Assembly (NCBI RefSeq): GCF_002086115.1
Contig: NZ_MVHJ01000036.1
Coordinates: forward strand, 1-45,736
Direction: 5' to 3'
DNA: 45,736 bases
From: Mycolicibacterium bacteremicum
GTDB lineage: Bacteria > Actinomycetota > Actinomycetes > Mycobacteriales > Mycobacteriaceae
Part shown: positions 1-8,571 of the stretch, piece by piece
Layout of the letters: each line of letters opens with the position of its first letter
How positions within the stretch are numbered: position 1 is the first letter of the stretch
Program-made: the position numbers and the translations under genes
The notes under the pieces: generated by a model
Databases searched by the model: none
What the model was told of the DNA's origin: nothing
The model's input: the letters and a program-made list of their open reading frames with translations, nothing else

Positions 1-40
1 GGGGGGGGGGGGCGGGGGGGGGGGGGGGCTGGGCGGGGGC
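1..40. repeat. G-rich low-complexity contig edge
   Basis: The first 40 bases are almost only G with a few C and T interruptions. Such a run at the first base of a contig is more likely a sequencing or assembly edge effect than biology. I see no gene in it. Confidence 0.8.
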
Positions 41-78
41 CGTATCCACTGGAGACTCCTGGGGCTGGCGGATCGTGA

Positions 79-256
79 AGTTACATGCAACGTGACGTCT
101 ATCCGGTCCAACCCAGACTCGATTACATGTATTACCTCCGTGTTTCCGAAGGTAAATCGCAGGTAAGACTTCGCGGTGAAATCCCAGTTGGGCCGACGTA
201 CATAGTGCATGCGGGCCGAGTTTTACACCGCTGCAACAGAAACCGTGATTACATGC
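79..256 (+). promoter_or_regulatory. Upstream region with three TTACATG repeats
   Basis: The leader of the solute-binding lipoprotein gene holds three copies of TTACATG, at 81-87, 123-129 and 249-255. The middle one lies in the palindrome TACATGTA (124-131). The stretch is AT-richer than its surroundings and short reading frames across it do not look like protein. It may be a promoter with repeated activator or repressor sites. No regulator is assigned. Confidence 0.25.
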
Positions 257-317
257 ATTGTCGGCACCCAGCGGTGCGCTCGCCGATACTCCCCCACCAA
301 GGTTACCGAGGACTTCC

Positions 318-1496
318 ATGAATCGATCAGCCCTGTCCCGTGCGGCTGCCCTCACCGCCGTCACCTCCGTCGTGCTCACCGCATGCTCCTCGGCGCAGAC
401 ACCCTCCGCCGAGGAGACCGGCCCGCGATCGGTCGCGCTGGAGCCGGCCCCGGAGGTCCAACAACTGGCCGATGTCTGTCCGGCCGATGTCGGCGTCCAG
501 TTGCAGTGGCAGCCGCAGTCCGACCAGGGCGCGCTGTTCGCCATGCTGGGGCCCGGCTATCAGGTGGACACCAACGACAAGTCCGTCACCGGGCCGCTGG
601 TGGCCGGCGGTCGGGACACCGGTGTCGATCTGACCCTCAAGGCCGGTGGCCCCGCCATCGGGTTCCAGTCCGTGCCCTCCCAGCTCTACCTCGACGACGC
701 GCTGATGCTGGGCATCGTGCACGGTGACATGCTGGTGGCTGCCGCGGCCGATCAGCCCGTCACCGGGGTCACGCCGCTGCTGAAGTACAGCCCCGCCATC
801 CTGATGTGGGATCCGGCGACGCATCCGGATTTCACGACCGTCGCCGATATCGGCAAGACCGATGCCACCGTCGTCACCTCCGAGGGCCAGATCTACCCCT
901 CCTGGCTGGTCGCCAAGGGCATGCTCAAGCAATCCCAGATCGATCCCAGCTACGACGGTTCACCCGCCCGGTTCGTCGGGGATCCCTCGATCGTCCAGCA
1001 GGGTTTCGCCAACTCCGAGCCCTACGTCTACGAGCACGACACCCCGGAGTGGGGCAAGCCGGTCGGCTGGGGACTGGTCAAGGATGTCGGCTACGACATC
1101 TACGCCTCCAACATGACGGTGCGGTCGGATCGGGTCGACGAGCTGGCACCGTGCCTGGAGAAACTGGTACCGATCATCCAGCAGGCCGGCGTGGACTACG
1201 CCGCCGCCCCGGAAGCGGTCAACGCGACCATCGTCGACATCATCGGCCAGGACCCCACCTACTCGCCCTACACCCAGGGTGAGGCCGACTACGGAGCCCA
1301 GATCCTGGTGGAGACCGGTCTGCTGGCCGCCGAGGCAGACGGCTCGTTCGGTGTCTACGACCCGGCACGCACCGCAGCCAATGTCGACGACCTGCGCGCT
1401 GTGCTGGCCACCACCGGCAACACCGTTCCGACCGACACGACCGTGGAGGACCTCTTCACCAACCGGTTCACCGATTCGTCGATCGCGATGAACTGA
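318..1496 (+). CDS. Solute-binding lipoprotein of an ABC transporter
   Basis: This 392-residue protein starts with a lipoprotein signal: basic N-terminus (MNRSALSR), hydrophobic stretch and a VVLTAC lipobox, so it should be exported and lipid-anchored. The mature part resembles periplasmic-binding proteins of the NMT1/THI5-like type (pyrimidine, nitrate or sulfonate uptake). The ATG at 318 was chosen because it starts the signal peptide; 60 bases of open frame upstream are unlikely to be translated. No permease or ATPase gene is adjacent. The oxygenase gene 32 bases downstream is probably co-transcribed, so the ligand may be related to its substrate. The ligand is unknown. Confidence 0.8.
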   Translation: MNRSALSRAAALTAVTSVVLTACSSAQTPSAEETGPRSVALEPAPEVQQLADVCPADVGVQLQWQPQSDQGALFAMLGPGYQVDTNDKSVTGPLVAGGRDTGVDLTLKAGGPAIGFQSVPSQLYLDDALMLGIVHGDMLVAAAADQPVTGVTPLLKYSPAILMWDPATHPDFTTVADIGKTDATVVTSEGQIYPSWLVAKGMLKQSQIDPSYDGSPARFVGDPSIVQQGFANSEPYVYEHDTPEWGKPVGWGLVKDVGYDIYASNMTVRSDRVDELAPCLEKLVPIIQQAGVDYAAAPEAVNATIVDIIGQDPTYSPYTQGEADYGAQILVETGLLAAEADGSFGVYDPARTAANVDDLRAVLATTGNTVPTDTTVEDLFTNRFTDSSIAMN

Positions 1497-1528
1497 CCGA
1501 CCGCCGACAAAAAAGGACACAGCCGAAC

Positions 1529-2497
1529 ATGGTCGAGATGACCGAATTGCAGCGAGAGCGCGCGATGGGCGCGTTGGGCACCGAGAGCGATCGCGAGGTG
1601 CGCCGTATCTCGTTGACCGACCTGGCGACCCGCCGCGACGAGATTGCCGATGAGATATGGAGCGCGGCAACCGATATCGGATTCTTCCAAGTGGTCGATC
1701 ACGGGATCGACCTGGACCGGGTACGGGCAGCCTTCGACATGGCAGAGCGGTTCTTCGCGCTGCCCCCGCAGGTGAAATCCCGTTGGCCCAAGCGCTACAA
1801 CTCGGGGTGGGAGCAGCTGACCCAGATACGGCCGTCGGTGGGTGTCCCCGACCAGAAGGAGTCCTACCAGGTCACCCTGTCCAACATGGATGGCCTCTGG
1901 CCCGATGATGAGGAGCTGCCCGGATTCGCCTCCACGATGCTCGATTTCGAGCACCGCTGCTGGGCGCTCGCTATGCAGTTGCTGTCGCTGTTCGCCGACA
2001 AGCTGGGGTTCGAGCGCGATTTCTTCACCCGTGCCCACAACCCCTCGTCGAGCACCTACCAGAGCACCCTGCGGCTGCTGCACTATTTCCCGCTGCCTGC
2101 GGAGGCCGATCTGACCGGTGTCTGGCGCGCCGGCGCCCATACCGACTTCGACTGCCTGACGCTGTTGTTCCAGCGGCAGGGGCAGGGCGGACTGCAGGTC
2201 TGCCCGGGCAAGGAGCGGGACACTCAGGAATGGACGTCGGTGCACCCGTCCGATGAAGCGATCACCTGCAACATCGGCGACATGCTGATGCGCTGGAGCG
2301 ACGACCTGTTGCCCTCGAATTTCCACCGGGTGCGCAGCCCCGGGCCGACCGATCACCGTGGTGCCCGTTACAGCATCGCCTTCTTCGCCCAGGCCAACAG
2401 CGAGGTGACCGTCGCCGGGCCGCAGGGCAAGTATCCGCCGATCAGCGCCAAAGATTATCTACAGCAACGCATCAACGCGAACTTCGTCAAGAAGTGA
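1529..2497 (+). CDS. Isopenicillin N synthase-like 2OG-Fe(II) dioxygenase
   Basis: The 322-residue protein has the family layout: an N-terminal DIOX_N-like region (about 26-130, with GFFQVVDHGI) and a C-terminal jelly-roll. The iron ligands are visible as H204-x-D206 (AHTDFD) and H266 (NFHRV). The RYS motif at R280 would bind the 2-oxoglutarate carboxylate, so cytosolic oxidation of a small molecule is expected. A purine-rich AAAAGGA sequence lies 10-15 bases before the ATG. It sits 32 bases after the solute-binding lipoprotein gene and the pair probably acts on one imported compound. The substrate cannot be told from sequence, and an antibiotic role is not implied by the family name. Confidence 0.85.
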   Translation: MVEMTELQRERAMGALGTESDREVRRISLTDLATRRDEIADEIWSAATDIGFFQVVDHGIDLDRVRAAFDMAERFFALPPQVKSRWPKRYNSGWEQLTQIRPSVGVPDQKESYQVTLSNMDGLWPDDEELPGFASTMLDFEHRCWALAMQLLSLFADKLGFERDFFTRAHNPSSSTYQSTLRLLHYFPLPAEADLTGVWRAGAHTDFDCLTLLFQRQGQGGLQVCPGKERDTQEWTSVHPSDEAITCNIGDMLMRWSDDLLPSNFHRVRSPGPTDHRGARYSIAFFAQANSEVTVAGPQGKYPPISAKDYLQQRINANFVKK

Positions 2498-2517
2498 CCG
2501 GCGTCGCTGCGTCCGGC

Positions 2518-3111
2518 TCAGCCTCGGGTGCGGGTGATGCCGGAGATGCAGACGCGCGCCGCGTTCTCGGCAGTCTCCTCGACCCCGGCGTTCGCCCGCT
2601 CGCCGTCACGCCAGGTGATGGTCGAGTTACACATCCCGATGATGAGCAATGCCAGCGAAACCGGCGGCCCATCGAAGAAGACGCCCGCCTGCTGCCCATC
2701 GGCGATGACTTCCGCCACCCGATGAATGTAGGCCGAGATCCCGGCACGTAACGGCTCGGCCCGGTCGCTGTTCAATTTGTTCAACTCGTTGAACTGGACC
2801 TGAAACTGGCTGGGGGCAGCCGACACCACCCGCACGTGGTTGCGCACCAATGCGGCCAGCTTGACATCGGGCGGGTCATCGGCGGCGAATATCGGTTCGG
2901 CCGAGGAGTTCATCGCCTCCCCCGCCTCGGCGATCAGCTCGTAGAGGATGTCTTCCTTCGCGCGGAAATAGTGGTAGACCGCCTGTCGGCGGAAGCCGAG
3001 TTCGTCGGCAATCTGACCGAGGTTCGTCTCGCGGAACCCTTGACGGGCGAACAGCGCCGTCGCGGACTCGAGTATCTGTCGGCGGCGTGCCGCGTCTCTG
3101 GGCTCGACCAC
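2518..3111 (-). CDS. TetR family transcriptional regulator
   Basis: The protein is about 197 residues from a GTG at 3111. Residues 8-55 form a typical TetR helix-turn-helix (ILESATALFARQGF, then GQIADELGFRRQAVYHYFRAKED), followed by a variable helical ligand domain. The frame is open further upstream but would run into the oxygenase gene that ends at 3122, so the GTG just before the conserved helix is preferred. It is the second gene after that MpaB-like oxygenase, 10 bases apart, and the pair is probably transcribed from a promoter at the large palindrome at 4419-4456, which is the likely autoregulatory operator. The inducer is unknown. Confidence 0.85.
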   Translation of the reverse strand: MVEPRDAARRRQILESATALFARQGFRETNLGQIADELGFRRQAVYHYFRAKEDILYELIAEAGEAMNSSAEPIFAADDPPDVKLAALVRNHVRVVSAAPSQFQVQFNELNKLNSDRAEPLRAGISAYIHRVAEVIADGQQAGVFFDGPPVSLALLIIGMCNSTITWRDGERANAGVEETAENAARVCISGITRTRG

Positions 3112-3121
3112 GCCGCCCAGG

Positions 3122-4390
3122 TTAGCGGGAAAGCGTTTCGACCGGACTGAAGCTCCCACGGCCACTGCCCAGGGTGCGGGCGTTCTCCGCCCGGCGCCAC
3201 GCCCGGTGTCGCTCGTCGACCCACTCGGCGATCGCCGGGCTCTGCCGGCATGCGGTGTCGCGAAGGTAGTTCGGAACGACGCGCAGCAGTGGGGCGTACC
3301 GCCACCAGCCGACATCCGGGAACCCCGACTTGGTGTACGACGAGGGTGTGTAGAAGTAGGCATGCCCCAGTTGTGCCCGGTAGTTGATCTCGGCGGCGAT
3401 CCGACGCAGTCCGGTGGCATCGGCCGGTGGCTTGTAGGTGTCCATGAACGAATGGCACAGCGCTCGGCTGTCGTCGTTGTCATCGGTGCGTTGCGCCAGG
3501 GCCAGTAGCCGCATCGCACGGAAGCCGTCGTCGATGGATTCCGGATACCACGCCGGCTCGACCCCAATCACATGGCCGATGTAGCGCTGCATGTGCATCA
3601 GTGCCACGATGTCGGCGTCGCTGGTTCGGTAGCCGAGTCGCTTGAGGTCCTGGCCGGCGATCATCGACCCCGCCATCAGGGTGCTGAACATGTTGAACTG
3701 GCTGATCGGCACACCGTAGCGGGAGCGATCCCATTCGCCGTGCCCCAGGACGCGCGACCGGATCATGCAGTGCAACAAGCGAACCCGTAGCGACGTCACG
3801 AATCCTGGATGTCCAGGCCGCATACCGCCGGGTTCGCTGGTGTCGGTCCAGTGCTTACACGTCTCCCAGAACCTGTTCAGCGCGGAGTTGCCGGTGTAGG
3901 CGCCGGTCAGAATCAGCGGCTTGGTGACCGACGGCGTGCGGTAGCCCGCGAAGGTGGCCATCCCGAAGTAGGGGTAGAGCTCCTTGCCATAGCGCCGGAA
4001 CACCCGGGCACCCCGATCGAAGAGGTCCCAGTCCAGCCATTCCGGATCGGTGTTGATCTGGTGGAACAGTTCCACCAGCGAGGCAGACGGGTCGTCGACC
4101 GCGTCCATTCCCTGTTCCAGCGCCGTCGTGAATTCCGCGCGTGCCTGCCTGACCGATCCCCGGGACCGGGCGTCGGCGTACCAGGCGTCGCCCAGCCGGT
4201 CGCCGTGGTCCAGGCCGCGGCCCATCGCCTCGGCCAGCGTGTCGTCGATGGTGACGTCGACGCCGGAGAGCTCGCCGAGGCGCGCCGTCAGCGCCCGGGC
4301 GAAAGGCTTGTCCGTGATGTCGAAGTAGACGAACTCCGTCGGGAAGCGCTGCTCGGTGGTCGTGACACGGTCCGTCGATGCCGCTGCCAT
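3122..4390 (-). CDS. MpaB/Lcp-like oxygenase (DUF2236 family)
   Basis: This 422-residue protein resembles the DUF2236 family, which includes the latex-clearing protein Lcp and fungal MpaB, haem oxygenases that cleave isoprenoid chains. Recognisable parts are an Arg/Tyr-rich entry (RRYGKELYPYFGM), the central helices (RVRLLHCMIRSRVLG) and HMQRYIGHVIGVEPAWYP. There is no obvious export signal. It is the first gene of a unit with the TetR gene, 10 bases apart, and its promoter would coincide with the 38-bp palindrome just upstream. Another DUF2236 gene lies at 6189-7076. The substrate is unknown; a hydrophobic isoprenoid or fatty compound is a family-based guess. Confidence 0.75.
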   Translation of the reverse strand: MAAASTDRVTTTEQRFPTEFVYFDITDKPFARALTARLGELSGVDVTIDDTLAEAMGRGLDHGDRLGDAWYADARSRGSVRQARAEFTTALEQGMDAVDDPSASLVELFHQINTDPEWLDWDLFDRGARVFRRYGKELYPYFGMATFAGYRTPSVTKPLILTGAYTGNSALNRFWETCKHWTDTSEPGGMRPGHPGFVTSLRVRLLHCMIRSRVLGHGEWDRSRYGVPISQFNMFSTLMAGSMIAGQDLKRLGYRTSDADIVALMHMQRYIGHVIGVEPAWYPESIDDGFRAMRLLALAQRTDDNDDSRALCHSFMDTYKPPADATGLRRIAAEINYRAQLGHAYFYTPSSYTKSGFPDVGWWRYAPLLRVVPNYLRDTACRQSPAIAEWVDERHRAWRRAENARTLGSGRGSFSPVETLSR

Positions 4391-4418
4391 GGTGTCTCCA
4401 ATCTCGGGCCTGCCACGA

Positions 4419-4456
4419 CGATAGCTCCTTGCTTGCGCGCAAGCAAGGAGCTATCG
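4419..4456. promoter_or_regulatory. 38-bp perfect palindrome, likely TetR operator
   Basis: Two 19-base arms match without a mismatch or spacer, centred between 4437 and 4438; the core reads CTTGCTTGCG/CGCAAGCAAG. It lies 29 bases upstream of the MpaB-like gene and 40 bases beyond the stop of the quinone oxidoreductase. The TetR encoded in the same unit is the obvious ligand, and the arm length would fit two dimers. On RNA it would fold into a long hairpin, so it could also stop transcription from the upstream pair; there is no T tract. Confidence 0.7.
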
Positions 4457-4496
4457 ACACCATCGCCTCGGCGATCGGGCGCTGATCTTCGCCGGC

Positions 4497-5483
4497 CTAG
4501 GTCCGGCCGTTGTCCAGGATCACCTTGCCCACCGTGCGCTTGGACTCGAGAAGTTCGTGCGCGCGGGCCGCCTCGTCCATCGGCACGACGGTGTCCACGA
4601 CCGCCCGCACCGCACCGCTTTCGAACAGCGGCAGCACCTCCTGGCTGACGCCGGCGATGATGGCGGCCTTCTGGTCGAGCGGACGCGCCCGCAGCATGGT
4701 GGCGGTGACGCTGGCGCGCTTGGACATCAACGCTGCCAGATCGAGCATCGCCGGGGCCGTCGATCCTCCGATGGTCACCAGATGACCGTCCGGGGCCAGG
4801 CATTCGATGTTGCGGGCCAGATAGTCCGCGCCGACGACGTCGAGGATCGCGTCGACACCGCGGCCGTCGGTGGCCGCCAGCGTGACGGTGACGAAATCCT
4901 CGGTGCGGTAGTTGATCCCGGTTTGTGCGCCGAGGTCGAGGCCGGCCCGCACCTTGGCGTCGGTGCCGGCGGTGGTGATCACCCGGGCACCGATCGCGGT
5001 GGCCCATTGGATTGCAAAACTGCCGATGCCACCACCGGCACCGTGGATCAACACCGCCTGGCCGGCGGTCAGTCCGGCGATCATGGCCAGGTTGGAGTAC
5101 ACGGTGGCGGCGACCTCGGGCACGGCCGCGGCCTCGATGGCGCTGAGCCCCTTCGGGATCGGCATCACCTGGGTGGCCGGGACCGCGACCTCGTCGGCGT
5201 AGCCGCCGCCGTCGAGGAGTGCGCACACCTGGTCTCCGGGTGACCACCCGGAGACCTCGGCACCGACGGCGGTGATGGTGCCCGCGCATTCCAGTCCGAG
5301 GGGCCGCGGAGCCCACGCCGGCACGGGGTAGTGCCCACGGCGCTGCATCAGGTCGGCATTGTTGACCCCGGCGGCCGCGATGCCGATCACCACCTCGTGT
5401 GGCCGCGGCCGGATCGGATCGACCGGCCGCCACCGTAGGACCTCCGGCGGGCCGGGGGCATCGAACAGGATTGCCGACCCCAT
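4497..5483 (-). CDS. Zinc-less MDR quinone oxidoreductase (NADPH:quinone reductase-like)
   Basis: The 328-residue protein is a medium-chain dehydrogenase/reductase. The N-terminal catalytic domain (AAAGVNNADLMQRRGHYP, GLECAGTI) is followed by a Rossmann domain with the nucleotide-binding loop HGAGGGIGSFAIQWA. The zinc-ligand pattern of alcohol dehydrogenases is absent, as in QOR/PIG3-type enzymes, which reduce quinones or enones with NADPH. The ATG at 5483 comes one base after the stop of the upstream SRPBCC gene, so the two are translationally linked; a long upstream in-frame extension would overlap that gene and is rejected. The substrate is unknown. Confidence 0.85.
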   Translation of the reverse strand: MGSAILFDAPGPPEVLRWRPVDPIRPRPHEVVIGIAAAGVNNADLMQRRGHYPVPAWAPRPLGLECAGTITAVGAEVSGWSPGDQVCALLDGGGYADEVAVPATQVMPIPKGLSAIEAAAVPEVAATVYSNLAMIAGLTAGQAVLIHGAGGGIGSFAIQWATAIGARVITTAGTDAKVRAGLDLGAQTGINYRTEDFVTVTLAATDGRGVDAILDVVGADYLARNIECLAPDGHLVTIGGSTAPAMLDLAALMSKRASVTATMLRARPLDQKAAIIAGVSQEVLPLFESGAVRAVVDTVVPMDEAARAHELLESKRTVGKVILDNGRT

Positions 5484-5484
5484 C

Positions 5485-6030
5485 TCAGCTGCGCCCGAAT
5501 GCGCGGCGGGCAATGCTGTTCGCATAGCGCGGGGTCTCGACCCGACAGTGCGCACCCGAGGCCTCCTGACGCGCGGCCGCCGCCTCCTCGAAGGTCTGCC
5601 CCTGTGCGGCAATGAATTTCAGGAAGTCCTCGGTGGGATGCGAGGTCACGGTGTTGGTGTAGCGGCAACGGTCGCCGTCGAGCTGTTCCATGTTCAGTTC
5701 CCAAATGACCTGGGTGGTGGTCCATCCGGCCGGGGTGAGGATGTCGGACAGCGACACCATCTTGCAGTAGTGCGGTTCGGCGACCTCGTAACGGTACTGC
5801 TGCACCACCAGACCGGTGCCGATCATCTCGACGTTGATCGACATCGGGGTGCCGTCATCGTCCACCGTGTACCCGGCGGCCTTGTGGTCACCCGGCGCAC
5901 ACCGCTGGTACTCGTGCGTCGGGAGGGTCTTGAGCCACTCGGCGATGTCGACCCGTGCGAACGGCGCCTCGACATCGGCGGTGACGATGGCGTGGGAAAG
6001 GATCAGATCCTCGCGGACTGCGATGCTCAT
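5485..6030 (-). CDS. SRPBCC (START-like) domain protein
   Basis: The protein is 181 residues with the alternating strand pattern of an SRPBCC hydrophobic-ligand pocket (IAEWLKTLPTHEYQ, VVQQYRYEVAEPHY, TTTQVIWELNMEQLDGDRCRYTNTVTSHPTEDFL). No signal peptide is seen. It is the first gene of a two-gene unit with the quinone oxidoreductase and starts divergently from the second MpaB gene. A role in binding or turning over a lipid-like substrate for the neighbouring oxidoreductases would fit, but this is inferred from fold and context only. Confidence 0.65.
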   Translation of the reverse strand: MSIAVREDLILSHAIVTADVEAPFARVDIAEWLKTLPTHEYQRCAPGDHKAAGYTVDDDGTPMSINVEMIGTGLVVQQYRYEVAEPHYCKMVSLSDILTPAGWTTTQVIWELNMEQLDGDRCRYTNTVTSHPTEDFLKFIAAQGQTFEEAAAARQEASGAHCRVETPRYANSIARRAFGRS

Positions 6031-6188
6031 GGTGCGCTCCTGCCTGTTGCGGTGACACCTCCAGCCTGTCCGCGCGGGTTCGCCGCAACAATGCCGCTGT
6101 CGTGACCCACGCAGGTAGCGCTAGCACCCAGCGCCGCCGGTTTTGCACACCTCGTCGTCACCCGGCGTCGCCACGTACCGTCGTAGTC

Positions 6189-7076
6189 ATGGTGCTGGCA
6201 CGGGAGCTGGGTTCGGTCAGGGACGGTCTGGGCCGCGCGCTGTTCGGGTTGGTGGCCGGGCCGGAGGGGCCGGACAACCGCGCCCGGATCCACGGCACAC
6301 CCGGGCCCCGGTGGTTCGGCGAGGATCGGCCGATCCGGCGCGTCCACGCCGACGCATCGATGTTCGTCGGCGGGTTGCGGGCGCTGCTGCTGCAGTCGCT
6401 GCACCCGCTGGCGATGGCCGGGGTCGCCGAGCATTCCGACTACCGGGGCGATCCATGGGGTCGACTGCAGCGCACCAGCACCTTTCTGGCGGTCACGACG
6501 TTCGGGGCGGCGCCCGACGCGCAACGCGCCGTCGACAAGGTGCGTGGCATCCATCGCCGGGTGCACGGGGTGGCGCCGGACGGCCGACCCTACGATGCGT
6601 CCGATCCGCACCTGTTGGAATGGGTGCACATCGCCGAGATCGACAGTTTCCTGCTGGCGCACCAGCTCTACGGCGCCCGGCCGCTGGATCAGGCCGGCCG
6701 GGACGGCTACGTCGCCGACACCGCCCGTGTCGCCGAGGCACTGGGCGTACCGCACCCGCCGCGCACCGAGCGCGAACTGCGCGATCGCATCGAGGCGTAC
6801 CGGCCGGAACTGCGCAGCACCGCGGCCGCCCGCGATGCTGCCCGCTTCCTGCTACTGACACCGCCGCTGCCGCTGCCGGCCCGCGCTCCCTATGCGGCGC
6901 TGGCCGCCACGTCGGTGGCCATGCTGCCGAGCTGGGCACGGAAACCGTTGTGGTTGCCGTACTTCCCACCCCTGGAAGCGACGGTGGTGCGAGTGTCGGG
7001 CCGGGTACTGGTCGGTGGCATCCGCTGGGTCATGACAGCGGGCCGCGAGGACCTGGATCACGCGACGCCGGCCTGA
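6189..7076 (+). CDS. Second MpaB-like oxygenase (DUF2236)
   Basis: The 295-residue protein is a standard actinobacterial DUF2236/MpaB-type oxygenase. It shows HADASMFVGGLRALLLQSLHP (53-73), a DYRGDPWGRLQRTSTFL segment, RVHG around H126 and the family signature WVHIAEIDSFL (145-155). The ATG at 6189 is taken because the upstream frame is basic and unconserved. It is divergent from the SRPBCC gene, with 158 bases between starts. It is more typical of the family than the larger relative at 3122-4390. A haem-dependent oxidation is expected from the family; the substrate is unknown. Confidence 0.8.
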   Translation: MVLARELGSVRDGLGRALFGLVAGPEGPDNRARIHGTPGPRWFGEDRPIRRVHADASMFVGGLRALLLQSLHPLAMAGVAEHSDYRGDPWGRLQRTSTFLAVTTFGAAPDAQRAVDKVRGIHRRVHGVAPDGRPYDASDPHLLEWVHIAEIDSFLLAHQLYGARPLDQAGRDGYVADTARVAEALGVPHPPRTERELRDRIEAYRPELRSTAAARDAARFLLLTPPLPLPARAPYAALAATSVAMLPSWARKPLWLPYFPPLEATVVRVSGRVLVGGIRWVMTAGREDLDHATPA

Positions 7077-7168
7077 CGGCCCGCCGGCCTGATCGCCGGG
7101 AGTGAGTGCGATCACAGCTGGGTACTCCACTCCGATCGATTTTCACCCGGACGGCGTCGGAGGTTTTC

Positions 7169-8566
7169 ATGAGCGAGGCACCCACCCTCAAAAGGTCGCT
7201 CAGCCAGCGGCAACTGACCATGATCGCGATCGGCGGCGTGATCGGCGCCGGGCTGTTCGTCGGGTCCGGCGTGGTCATCGGCGATACCGGACCTGGCGCG
7301 TTCTTGACCTACGGTTTGGCCGGCGTGCTGATCATCATGGTGATGCGGATGCTGGCCGAGATGGCGGTCGCAAACCCGTCCACTGGATCCTTCGCCGACT
7401 ACTCCCGCAATGCCCTCGGCCACTGGGCGGGGTTCTCCGTGGGCTGGTTGTACTGGTACTTCTGGGTGATCGTCGTGGGCTTCGAGGCCATCGCCGGAGC
7501 CAAGATCATCCAATACTGGATGGATGTACCGCTGTGGTTGTCGGCGCTGATCTTCATGGTGCTGATGACGGCCACCAACCTGTTCTCCGTCGCCTCCTAC
7601 GGCGAATTCGAGTTCTGGTTCGCCGGCATCAAGGTGGCCGCGATCATCGGATTCATCGCGCTCGGTTCGGCTTTCATCTTCGGACTGTGGCCGGACAAGT
7701 CCGCGGACTTCTCGAACCTGACCAGTCACGGGGGATTCATGCCGCTGGGCTTCGGGGTGATCACCGTCGGCATCGTCACCGTCATCTTCTCGATGGTCGG
7801 CGCGGAGATCGCCACCATCGCCGCGGCCGAGTCCGCCGACCCGGAACGGGCCGTCGCCAAGGCGGCGAACTCGGTGATCCTGCGCATCCTGGTGTTCTAC
7901 GTCGGCGCCGTCCTCGTGCTCGTGCTGATCGTGCCGTGGAACGACGAGAGCGTGGCCGCGTCACCGTTCGTCGCGGCGTTCACCGAGATGGGCATCCCGT
8001 ACGCCGACCACGTCATGAACGCCATCGTGCTGACCGCGGTGCTGAGTTGCCTGAACTCCGGGCTTTACACCGCCTCCCGGATGCTGTTCGTGCTGGCCCA
8101 GCGTCGGGAGGCGCCGCCGGCACTGGTGAAGGTGACCCGCCGCGGCGTGCCGGCCAACGCGATCCTGGCCTCATCGGTGATCGGCTTTCTCTGCGTCATT
8201 GCCGCGGCGGTCTCCCCCGACACCATCTTCGCCTTCCTGCTCAACTCCAGCGGCGCGATCATCCTGTTCGTCTACCTGCTGATCTCGATCTCACAGATCG
8301 TGCTGCGCTACCGGACCCCGGATTCGGAGCTGCGGGTCAAGATGTGGCTGTTCCCCGTGCTGTCGGTGCTCACCGCACTGGGCATCGTCGCGATCCTGGT
8401 GCAGATGTTCATCGATACCGCGCTGCGCTCGCAGCTGGTGTTGAGCCTGCTGTCCTGGGCGGTGGTGATCCTGCTCTATCTGGCCAACAAGTGGTTCGTG
8501 AAACGGCATCCCGCCGAACCCGATCCGGAGGTGACGGCCCCGGCCGGCGAACAGTCGCTGCGGTGA
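7169..8566 (+). CDS. Amino acid permease, APC family
   Basis: The 465-residue membrane protein has about 12 hydrophobic segments and opens with the amino-acid/polyamine/organocation signature GGVIGAGLFVGSG in TM1. The following TM2-TM3 region (MRMLAEMAVANPSTGSFADY) is typical of the GabP/AroP/CycA/AnsP subfamily of proton-coupled amino acid importers. The ATG at 7169 has a CGGAGG Shine-Dalgarno sequence a few bases upstream. Its stop is only 5 bases from the stop of the convergent reductase gene. The exact substrate cannot be assigned; no catabolic gene is adjacent. Confidence 0.88.
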   Translation: MSEAPTLKRSLSQRQLTMIAIGGVIGAGLFVGSGVVIGDTGPGAFLTYGLAGVLIIMVMRMLAEMAVANPSTGSFADYSRNALGHWAGFSVGWLYWYFWVIVVGFEAIAGAKIIQYWMDVPLWLSALIFMVLMTATNLFSVASYGEFEFWFAGIKVAAIIGFIALGSAFIFGLWPDKSADFSNLTSHGGFMPLGFGVITVGIVTVIFSMVGAEIATIAAAESADPERAVAKAANSVILRILVFYVGAVLVLVLIVPWNDESVAASPFVAAFTEMGIPYADHVMNAIVLTAVLSCLNSGLYTASRMLFVLAQRREAPPALVKVTRRGVPANAILASSVIGFLCVIAAAVSPDTIFAFLLNSSGAIILFVYLLISISQIVLRYRTPDSELRVKMWLFPVLSVLTALGIVAILVQMFIDTALRSQLVLSLLSWAVVILLYLANKWFVKRHPAEPDPEVTAPAGEQSLR

Positions 8567-8571
8567 CGCGT

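Noticed and set aside
1..40. G-quadruplex or telomere-like element
   Set aside because: A G run at the first base of a contig is best explained as a sequencing or assembly edge.
85..321. Short frame before the solute-binding gene
   Set aside because: No homology pattern and the composition is that of a promoter region.
6116..6123. TAGCGCTA palindrome between the SRPBCC and second MpaB genes
   Set aside because: Eight bases without extended symmetry are expected by chance in this amount of sequence.
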